Shown here: positions 6,908-12,931 of the stretch, in pieces | Layout of the letters: the number at the start of each line of letters is the position of its first letter | How positions within the stretch are numbered: position 1 is the stretch's first letter | DNA from: Pseudomonadota bacterium | GTDB lineage: Bacteria; Desulfobacterota; Anaeroferrophillalia; Anaeroferrophillales; Tharpellaceae | Length of the DNA: 15,701 nucleotides | Direction of reading: 5' to 3' | Assembly (NCBI GenBank): GCA_030641485.1 | Contig: DAOWHJ010000064.1 | Location: forward strand, 1 to 15,701 | The notes under the pieces: model-generated | The model's input: the letters and a program-made list of their open reading frames with translations, nothing else | Told to the model about the DNA's origin: nothing | The model's database searches: none | Made by a program: the position numbers and the translations under genes

Positions 6908-7570
6908 TTAAAGCCCCCCCGACAATCCGTTCGCAGCCAGAAATTTGTCTAACAAGAGCTGACTCTTACCACTAAGGTCAACAAACTGGATACCCAAAGA
7001 CAGCGTATTACTATCTTGAGACATACTTTGTACCGTTCCCAGCAGAGAAAGCTCGCCCTCTATTCCAGGTAAAGAGAGAAACAGCGCAACGGCAGAATGA
7101 ATCTTAAGCGGCTCTTGCACCCACTCAAGCTCTTGTAGACTTATTGATGCTTTACACCCTCCCTTACTCATATCGCCAATAAGCCCTTTAAATCGCAATT
7201 GCCTATTGTTACTCCGGGTTACAACCTCAAGGCGAGCAGGCAAACTGCATTCAAATCTTTTATGAGTTCGCAAGTTATAATCTTCAATTTCCTTGGGAAA
7301 TTGAATAAAGACAACATCAAAAGAGTCTTGAACGGATAACATAATCGTCGACCTGAACCCGAAAATACTCCCTTGATGAACATACCGAATAACCAACTCT
7401 GTGTCTTTTGCAAATAATTCTTTGGCATTAGCTACCATGGGAATTTTTAGAATCAGATAACGCCCTTCCTCTTTGCCGACCAAATGACTTTTCAAGCGAT
7501 TGGGGCAACCTTGAACCTGCACTTTTAATACTGTATTAAAATCCATGTACTGAGAATCTCGGGTAAGCAT
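6908..7570 (-). CDS. PilZ-domain protein, YcgR-like two-domain architecture
   Basis: This 220-residue cytosolic protein has a first half (about 10-95) that looks like the YcgR-type N-terminal (PilZN) barrel. It then has a PilZ domain with the c-di-GMP-binding pair R101-THK-R105 (RxxxR) and D133-M-S-K-G-G138 (DxSxxG). Both motifs are intact, so binding of cyclic di-GMP is expected; the output (motility, surface or secretion) is not indicated by neighbours. The ATG at 7570 is immediately preceded by an in-frame TAA, so no longer start exists. There is no SD at normal distance. The only strong SD-like GGAGG (minus strand, 7605-7601) is about 30 nt upstream, inside the loop of a 10-bp hairpin. 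It is monocistronic and converges on eno. Confidence 0.88.
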   Translation of the reverse strand: MLTRDSQYMDFNTVLKVQVQGCPNRLKSHLVGKEEGRYLILKIPMVANAKELFAKDTELVIRYVHQGSIFGFRSTIMLSVQDSFDVVFIQFPKEIEDYNLRTHKRFECSLPARLEVVTRSNNRQLRFKGLIGDMSKGGCKASISLQELEWVQEPLKIHSAVALFLSLPGIEGELSLLGTVQSMSQDSNTLSLGIQFVDLSGKSQLLLDKFLAANGLSGGL

Positions 7571-7574
7571 TTAA

Positions 7575-7622
7575 TATGATAGGGCTAACCAAAAAAACTT
7601 CCTCCGAAAAATCCCTATCATA
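7575..7622 (-). promoter_or_regulatory. Inverted repeat / hairpin in the PilZ gene leader
   Basis: TATGATAGGG (7575-7584) and CCCTATCATA (7613-7622) are perfect 10-bp complements separated by 28 nt. On the minus strand the hairpin ends 4 nt before the PilZ ATG and its loop carries GGAGG. It could be an RNA element that controls initiation, or a divided operator for a dimeric repressor. The pairing is seen; any function is inference. Confidence 0.5.
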
Positions 7623-7772
7623 CACATTGATTTCCTCTCTAACACAAATAATACCTATATGACAACCCCTCATAAAAGGTCTCGTGCCTTCACCTGATTT
7701 TTACTTAGTCAGAAAACTGGGGGCCGGGATGTTACTGGAGTGATTAATGACCTGATCCGAAGCTTTTAATAT

Positions 7773-9461
7773 TTAGATGATGTCTGAATTAGATGTTTTC
7801 CGCCGATCTCGGTAGATAAGACCAAGAGGCAGGAGCAGGTAGAGTCCGGCCAAGCCGGTTGCGAGGTGGGGGTGGCGAGCAAAAAAAGTTGGTTTCAGAT
7901 TACCTGCTATCTCTGTGAAGATAATGCCTTCCTGATTTAGGGGAAGCAGTTGTTCAATTTTACCGGCTGGATTAATGACGGCTGAAATTCCGGTATTCGC
8001 ACAGCGAATGATAGTGCAACGGTTCTCTAAAGCGCGCAGGCGAATATTGGCAAGGTGCTGACGCGGGCCGGGTGAATCGCCGAACCAGGCATCATTAGTC
8101 AGGTTGATGAGCAGGTTCGCACCGGCCGCAAAAAAACTAGCTGTAAAAGCTGGAAAAACCCCTTCAAAGCAAACTGATGGTGCAATTTTCAGCTCTCCTA
8201 AATTAAGGTTGTGGATCTTGTTTCCCGGCGAGTAATCGAGACCAGGAACGATCTTACTGATGAAAGGAAAAAGAGTTGCCAGTGGGGTGAATTCACCGTA
8301 AGGGACAAGTTTTATTTTGTCGTAAATCTGAAGTTGCTTTTCGGGTGAGATAAGGAAAATTGCATTAAAGAGTTTTTTTTCTGGTTGATTTGGCGGTCGA
8401 ATATAACGGGGACCGCCAAGCATTATACTAACCTGGTTTTCGGTAACAAATTTATAGAGCTTGGCATATACTTCAGGCTCTTTTTCCAAAATGAGGGGCA
8501 AAGCGGCTTCGGGCCAAACGATCAGGTCGGGGTGATGATGTAGATCTTTGCTGCAGCTCTCCTGACTCATGGCAAGCATCTTATTAATGATCTTTCCCCG
8601 GTTTTCCGGATGCCACTTCTCTTTTTGTGGAATATTGGGCTGGATAATTACAATTCGCTTATGCAATGAAGTTTGTTTCTTGAGACTCTCTTGGTTGAGT
8701 TGATTCTTGAGATTTGCTTGAGAGTGCGTGGAAGAAATTAAGTGATTGCCGAAAAGAGCCAGGCATACGAGTGGCATCAGAAGAAAACCGCTATAGAGGG
8801 CAAATTTTCCGAAACTTTTTTTACAGAGCGCCTGACAGGCCCGATAGATACCAACATTACCAATGACGATTAGGCCGGAGAGTAGGCGCACGCCACCAAA
8901 CGGTAACAGCCAGTTAAAGAAAGGATTGTCAATTTGGCTAAGCCCCAACGGGTGCCAGGGAAAACCACCGAGAAAGAGGCTGCGTAGATCCTCAAGCAGA
9001 AGCCAGACAGCAGCACAGGATAGAGCTAAAATCACTTTTCCTAAAGGTGATTTCAGGGCGGCGATATTATTCAGATAGTGCCAGGCTCCGCAAAAAATCG
9101 CAAAATATAGCCCTATGTAAAGAGCCAGGAGCGCCATTACCAGGGTGACCACGACGGTTGGCAGGCTGGTGAAGCCGGCAATTGAGTTGGTAATCCAGAA
9201 GAGCTCGATATAGTAGAAGCAAAAACCGGTTAACAACCCCAGCCCACAAGCTGAACGGGGCGATGGGCTCCTCTCAGTTATTACCAGAATTGGCATTAAC
9301 GCTGCGAAGGCCAAAAGCCAACTCAAATTATGCGACTGAAAACTTAAGTAGAGGGCAGTAGCGCTTAGAGCTACTCCTGCAAAAATAATTGCTATTCTCG
9401 GGAGGCCTCTTAGGAGGCTACCCGAGAATAGCAATTTTTTCTCAAATCGAGGCATTTTCAA
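7773..9461 (-). CDS. lnt: Apolipoprotein N-acyltransferase
   Basis: The gene encodes a 562-residue inner-membrane enzyme that adds the third acyl chain to lipoproteins in Gram-negative bacteria. The N-terminal half has several hydrophobic segments (about 20-41, 48-62, 70-90, 100-127, 142-158, 190-206, 222-240). A periplasmic nitrilase-like domain follows (about 268-510), and a last hydrophobic segment lies near 532-550. The catalytic triad is visible: E318 in VWPEAALP, K382 in YDKIKLVPYGE, and C431 in PSVCFEG. It is slightly longer than the ~510-residue E. coli enzyme. The start is uncertain: TTG 9461 overlaps the stop of a small upstream ORF (TTGA), and ATG 9455 is two codons later; neither has a good SD. 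It lies downstream of a CorC-type gene, matching the classic ybeX-lnt order. Codons 9-25 contain a terminator-like hairpin. Confidence 0.94.
   Translation of the reverse strand: MKMPRFEKKLLFSGSLLRGLPRIAIIFAGVALSATALYLSFQSHNLSWLLAFAALMPILVITERSPSPRSACGLGLLTGFCFYYIELFWITNSIAGFTSLPTVVVTLVMALLALYIGLYFAIFCGAWHYLNNIAALKSPLGKVILALSCAAVWLLLEDLRSLFLGGFPWHPLGLSQIDNPFFNWLLPFGGVRLLSGLIVIGNVGIYRACQALCKKSFGKFALYSGFLLMPLVCLALFGNHLISSTHSQANLKNQLNQESLKKQTSLHKRIVIIQPNIPQKEKWHPENRGKIINKMLAMSQESCSKDLHHHPDLIVWPEAALPLILEKEPEVYAKLYKFVTENQVSIMLGGPRYIRPPNQPEKKLFNAIFLISPEKQLQIYDKIKLVPYGEFTPLATLFPFISKIVPGLDYSPGNKIHNLNLGELKIAPSVCFEGVFPAFTASFFAAGANLLINLTNDAWFGDSPGPRQHLANIRLRALENRCTIIRCANTGISAVINPAGKIEQLLPLNQEGIIFTEIAGNLKPTFFARHPHLATGLAGLYLLLPLGLIYRDRRKTSNSDII
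9387..9436 (-). promoter_or_regulatory. Perfect 16-bp hairpin inside the 5' end of lnt, terminator/attenuator-like
   Basis: AATTGCTATTCTCGGG (9387-9402) is the exact reverse complement of CCCGAGAATAGCAATT (9421-9436). Part of the 18-nt spacer can pair further (GGCCTC with GAGG-T/C, 9404-9419). On the minus strand the hairpin is preceded by AAAAAATT and followed by ATTTTTG, the look of an intrinsic terminator, yet it encodes lnt residues 9-25. A T-run also follows on the plus strand. The sequence is certain; a role in attenuating lnt is inference. Confidence 0.7.
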
Positions 9462-9538
9462 AAAATAAGCGACGGCATATAGTTAATATTCCGAGCATTA
9501 TTTTTGGGAAATAACGAAGAGTTGGGGGAAAAGAGCAT
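9458..9538 (-). CDS. Candidate 26-codon leader ORF upstream of lnt
   Basis: An ATG at 9538 opens a 26-codon frame ending at TGA 9460-9458. The ORF has GGGAGG (9554-9549) 10 nt ahead of its ATG, a better ribosome-binding site than any in front of lnt. Its TGA overlaps the TTG start of lnt and lies two bases before the alternative lnt ATG 9455, so translation could be coupled. The predicted peptide (beginning MLFSPNSSLF) is Asn/Ser-rich with no recognisable domain. Followed directly by the hairpin at 9387-9436, it has the layout of a leader peptide. It may equally be a chance frame. Confidence 0.35.
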   Translation of the reverse strand: MLFSPNSSLFPKNNARNINYMPSLIF

Positions 9539-9590
9539 TTTTGGACAGCCTCCCAAGGAGATGTTAGGGCGATAGTTGTTCACAATCTAA

Positions 9591-10532
9591 TCAGCTGTTT
9601 TGCGGGTCCGTATCTGAAGGTGTGGCCATCTTCGTTGCATTTTCAAGCGACAACTCTTTTTGCCCGGGTTCTGGATCATCAGCCTTGATATTGGTTGCGG
9701 TTAATAGTTGCAGGCGCACCTTTTTAACTCGTCTTTTATCGGCTGAAACCACGGTTAAAGAGAGATTTTTGTAGGTGAAAGTTTCGTCAGTTTGTGGGAT
9801 GCTACCACTTAAAAACAGTGCTAGGCCTCCAACACTCTCAAATTTCCCCCGGTGCTCTATCTCAAGGTCGAAGAGTTCTTCAATCTCTTCGATTTCGGTT
9901 TTACCATTGACTAAATAAACCCCATCATCAAGTTGCTGAATTAGCTCCTCACTCTTTTCTGCCGGAAGGTTCTCTTCATAAATCTTGCCGATAATCTCCT
10001 CAACTAGATCACTGATGGTGACCAAACCGGAGGTACCGCCATACTCATCAACTGCGACGGCTATATGGATACCCTTGGTTCTGAATTCCTGGAGCAGGTC
10101 CTTGACTTTCTTGGTCTCCGGGACGAAATAGACAGCTCGCATGACCTTGCGCAGGTTGAGCTTATGCAAATCTTGATCGAGATGCTTAAGGATGTCTTTA
10201 GCGTGGAGAATGCCGACAACCTGATCAAGGCTATCATGAAAGATCGGGTAGCGCGAAAAACCTTTCTCGGTAATCGTCGTAATTGCTTCATTAAGGCTAC
10301 AGTCTGCGTCGATGGCGGTAAATTCAGTGCGCGGGACCATAACTTCTTGCACCTGAGTCTGCTTCAGCTGAATGACACTGCTCAGCATCTCATGGGTATC
10401 GTCAGCAATAACCCCGGTCTCGCCGCTGGCATTGATGATCTCAAAAAGTTCCTCTTCGGTTGGTGCAGCTTCATGTTCACCTTGAAAGAACCCCATCAAA
10501 CGTTCTAGCAATCCTCTCTCTTTGTCGCTCAA
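9591..10532 (-). CDS. corC: CorC/HlyC-type CBS-domain protein (YbeX-like)
   Basis: This 313-residue soluble protein has two tandem CBS domains (about 60-180, with VMVPRTEF, SRYPIFHDSLDQVVGILHAKDIL and VDEYGGTSGLVTISDLVEEIIG) and a C-terminal CorC_HlyC domain (about 200-285). A charged tail follows. It has no N-terminal DUF21 membrane domain, so it is the short E. coli CorC/YbeX type. That group is linked to Mg/Co homeostasis and to ribosome metabolism, with the exact role unsettled. The start is TTG 10532, supported by AAGGAG ending 6 nt upstream on the minus strand; no ATG gives the conserved N-terminus. lnt lies downstream in the same direction after 129 bp, the conserved pairing. Confidence 0.9.
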   Translation of the reverse strand: MSDKERGLLERLMGFFQGEHEAAPTEEELFEIINASGETGVIADDTHEMLSSVIQLKQTQVQEVMVPRTEFTAIDADCSLNEAITTITEKGFSRYPIFHDSLDQVVGILHAKDILKHLDQDLHKLNLRKVMRAVYFVPETKKVKDLLQEFRTKGIHIAVAVDEYGGTSGLVTISDLVEEIIGKIYEENLPAEKSEELIQQLDDGVYLVNGKTEIEEIEELFDLEIEHRGKFESVGGLALFLSGSIPQTDETFTYKNLSLTVVSADKRRVKKVRLQLLTATNIKADDPEPGQKELSLENATKMATPSDTDPQNS

Positions 10533-10575
10533 TTAGTGCTCCTTAAACTTGACCAAATATTAATCTAATACGACG

Positions 10576-10605
10576 ACCATAGAACTTGTTTCTAGTGTAA
10601 GTCAA
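10576..10605 (-). promoter_or_regulatory. Candidate sigma70 promoter for corC-lnt
   Basis: On the minus strand, TTGACT (10605-10600) is followed after 18 nt by TATGGT (10581-10576). Transcription would start near 10569, about 35 nt upstream of the corC TTG start. The -35 is good and the -10 moderate. It lies in the divergent intergenic region shared with the heptosyltransferase operon. Confidence 0.45.
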
Positions 10606-10655
10606 GCAGAATCAGTGTTGAAATGGCTTAAACCAGTCATTAAGATGATTTAAAC

Positions 10656-10685
10656 TTGCCGTTTTTTTTGTGAAAATGGTATATA
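10656..10685 (+). promoter_or_regulatory. Candidate sigma70 promoter for the heptosyltransferase-selD-U32 operon
   Basis: TTGCCG (10656-10661), 18 nt containing a T8 tract, and TATATA (10680-10685, overlapping TATAGT) form a plausible promoter about 75 nt upstream of the TTG start at 10764. GGTATATA at 10678-10685 is mirrored by TATATACC at 10733-10740, which could be an operator or chance. The rest of the 231-bp divergent region is AT-rich with no gene that I can see. Confidence 0.45.
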
Positions 10686-10763
10686 GTACAAGTCCTTTTT
10701 GCTTAAAATATGCTCACTTCCAAGTAATAAATTATATACCAATGTTCTTTAGAGGTAGTTTTT

Positions 10764-11858
10764 TTGGATTCAATTGACAACTATAAAAATGTGCTGATAA
10801 TCCGTTTAAGTGCGATTGGTGATGTGGTTCGCACTCTACCAGCAGTTAATGCTTGGCGCAAACAGCAGCCTAAAACCCGGTTTACCTGGCTGGTTGAACC
10901 CGCAGCAGCATCAATACTGAAAGAGCATGCAGCAATTGACCGAGTCCTGATCTTTGAACGAGGACTGTTTAGTGGATGGTTGCGGTCGCCGGGAAATACT
11001 GTAAGAGCCCTGCTTGCGCTTACCGCCCTGATTGATGATCTACGCTCGGGTAAATTTGATCTGGTAGTTGATTTTCATGGGATCCTGAAAAGTGCTCTCC
11101 TTGCTCGTTTAAGTGGAGTTGCAGAGCGGGTCGGTTTTGCTGGTCCGGAGGCCAAAGAGGGGAGTAGCAGATTCTACAGTCACCATTTTAAACCATCCAG
11201 TCCCACCCTTAATCGGGTTGAGCGGGCTTTAGCGATGGTTAACTTTCTTGGCGTCGATATTGATACTCCGGTTAGTTATAGGTTGCCGATAAATGCCCTT
11301 AACCGAGAACGCTCCTACGAATCCCTGACCTTACTAGAAAAGTTACCTGGAGCTGGTCCTGTAATTGCCATCCATCCTGGTAGTAGCCCTAAAACTGCCT
11401 ATAAACGCTGGCACCAGAACGGTTATATTGGTTTGGTAAATGCTCTGGTTGAAAAACTTGACGCCCGAGTTATGTTGACTTGGGGGCCAGGAGAGCGTGA
11501 AACCGTTGAACTGATTGCCGGTCATGTTCGAGTGCCGGTGGCGGTGGCGAAGAAAACCTCATCCTTGCTAGATCTTGCCGCTATCTTTGCGGCTTGTGAT
11601 CTTTATATTGGCGGTGATACCGGGCCATCACATATTGCGGTAGCAATGCAGACCCCGGTGGTCGTGATTTTTGGCCCGACCCATCCGCAAGTAAATGCCC
11701 CTTATGGAGCACCCTACCGGCTTGTCCGTTATCCCTTGTCGTGCAGTCCCTGTCGCAAACGCTCATGCAAAACCAGACTTTGTCTCGAAGCCATTGGTTG
11801 GCGTCGGGTTCTGGTCGAGGTCGAAGACCTCTGCGCTCAGTTAAACATCACTTACTAA
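10764..11858 (+). CDS. Glycosyltransferase family 9 protein, lipopolysaccharide heptosyltransferase-like
   Basis: This 364-residue enzyme belongs to the GT-B fold GT9 family, which transfers heptose (or a related sugar) to the lipid A-core of LPS at the cytoplasmic face of the inner membrane. The N-terminus NVLIIRLSAIGDVVRTLPAV and the C-terminal donor-site motif IGGDTGPSHIAVAMQTPVVVIFGPT are diagnostic. IAIHPGSSP and a four-Cys stretch near the end (CSPCRKRSCKTRLC) are also common in the family. WaaC versus WaaF type cannot be settled here. The start is TTG 10764, with GAGGT (10752-10756) 7 nt ahead. selD starts 14 bp after its stop, so they are co-transcribed. Confidence 0.9.
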   Translation: MDSIDNYKNVLIIRLSAIGDVVRTLPAVNAWRKQQPKTRFTWLVEPAAASILKEHAAIDRVLIFERGLFSGWLRSPGNTVRALLALTALIDDLRSGKFDLVVDFHGILKSALLARLSGVAERVGFAGPEAKEGSSRFYSHHFKPSSPTLNRVERALAMVNFLGVDIDTPVSYRLPINALNRERSYESLTLLEKLPGAGPVIAIHPGSSPKTAYKRWHQNGYIGLVNALVEKLDARVMLTWGPGERETVELIAGHVRVPVAVAKKTSSLLDLAAIFAACDLYIGGDTGPSHIAVAMQTPVVVIFGPTHPQVNAPYGAPYRLVRYPLSCSPCRKRSCKTRLCLEAIGWRRVLVEVEDLCAQLNITY

Positions 11859-11872
11859 AAAAGAGTCAAAAA

Positions 11873-12931
11873 ATGCAGACTAAAAATGAAAAAATCAGAC
11901 TTTCAACCCTTTCGGCGGCGGCTGGCTGAGCTGCTAAAATTGGTCCGTCAGAGTTGGCGGACGTGTTGGCAGGCTTAAAGTTGCCGGTGGATGAGCGGTT
12001 GTTGGTTGGTTTTGAAGGTGGTGATGATGCTGGCGTATTTCGTTTAGATGATGAACGAGCTCTGGTGCAGACCGTCGATTTCTTTACACCGATGGTTGAT
12101 GACCCTTATCGCTTTGGTCAGATCGCTGCGGCCAATGCTTTCAGTGATGTCTATGCCATGGGCGGCACACCCTTAACCGCCATGAATCTGGTAGCATTTC
12201 CCATAAATTCTTTAGAGCCTGACATATTAAAGCAGATTCTGGCTGGCGGTCTCGATAAAATTGCCGAGGCGGGTGCAGTTTTGGCCGGGGGCCACAGTAT
12301 CGATGACCCGGAAATAAAGTATGGTCTTGCGGTTACCGGTGAAGTTCACCCGGATAAAATCTGGCGGAATCAGGGGGCACAATCGGGTGATCTGCTGCTC
12401 TTGACCAAACCGTTGGGAAATGGCATCCTGGCAACAGCCTTAAAGGCCGGAATTGTCTCTGAAACTGAAATCGCCGATTCGTTGGAGTGGATGCTGAAAC
12501 TTAACCTGCTGCCACCAGTCGATAAGGATGGTGATTGGCAGCAAGCGGTACACGCCTGTACCGATGTCACCGGTTTTGGGTTTATCGGCCATTTGAGTGA
12601 AATGGTTGCCGACGATCAGGTTGGAATTACGGTTGAAATGAGTCAGGTGCCATTATTGGAACGTGCAGAGGAACTTTGCAGTCGCGGGCTTTTCCCTGGA
12701 GGCGGCCATCGCAACCGGGATTTTTTCGGGCACCGGCTTTTAGGTGAAGATCTGGTTGACCCGATCCTGCGAGACCTACTTTTTGACCCCCAGACCTCGG
12801 GAGGACTTTTGTTAGCAGTGAATTCAGATGCGGCAGAAACGGTAATTCGCGCCTTTAATTCTATTGGCGCAGGCTGCTGGCCGGTAGGACGATTCAGTGA
12901 AAATAACCCTGGACGGATTATGCTATTATGA
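11873..12931 (+). CDS. selD: Selenide, water dikinase (selenophosphate synthetase), selenocysteine-containing
   Basis: The gene makes selenophosphate from selenide and ATP, the Se donor for selenocysteine and for tRNA selenation. The full frame is ATG 11873 (AAGAG at 11861-11865, 7 nt spacing) to TGA 12929-12931. It is read through an in-frame TGA at 11927-11929, which I take as selenocysteine 19, giving 352 residues, close to E. coli SelD (347). The local peptide SAAAG-U-AAKIGP aligns with E. coli AGCGCKISP: U19 takes the place of catalytic Cys17 and K22 that of Lys20. The second, non-essential Cys is Ala. Downstream motifs are normal: FEGGDDAGVF, VDDPYRFGQIAAANAFSDVYAMGG, LAGGHSIDDPEIKYGLAVTGEV, FDPQTSGGLL. 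A SECIS-like hairpin follows the TGA. Starting the gene at 11954 would lose the active site. Confidence 0.93.
11931..11972 (+). promoter_or_regulatory. Bacterial SECIS-like element in selD
   Basis: Starting one nucleotide after the UGA, a lower helix CTGCTAA/TTGGCAG (11931-11937 with 11966-11972, one G-U) and an upper helix GTCCGTC/GGCGGAC (11943-11949 with 11956-11962, one G-U) flank a small internal loop. The 6-nt apical loop AGAGTT has a G in its first two positions, and 20 nt separate the UGA from the loop. Known bacterial SECIS elements have a short loop with an early G at roughly this distance, and are bound by SelB. Confidence 0.8.

Noticed and set aside
10065..10508. 147-codon plus-strand open frame opposite corC
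   Set aside because: It is a shadow of corC, which has complete CBS and CorC domains and a good SD; the antisense peptide shows no family features.
11954..12931. selD starting at 11954, or selD as a pseudogene with a premature stop
   Set aside because: The upstream frame encodes the active-site loop, the TGA is at the known Sec/Cys site, a SECIS-like hairpin follows, and no other lesion is present.
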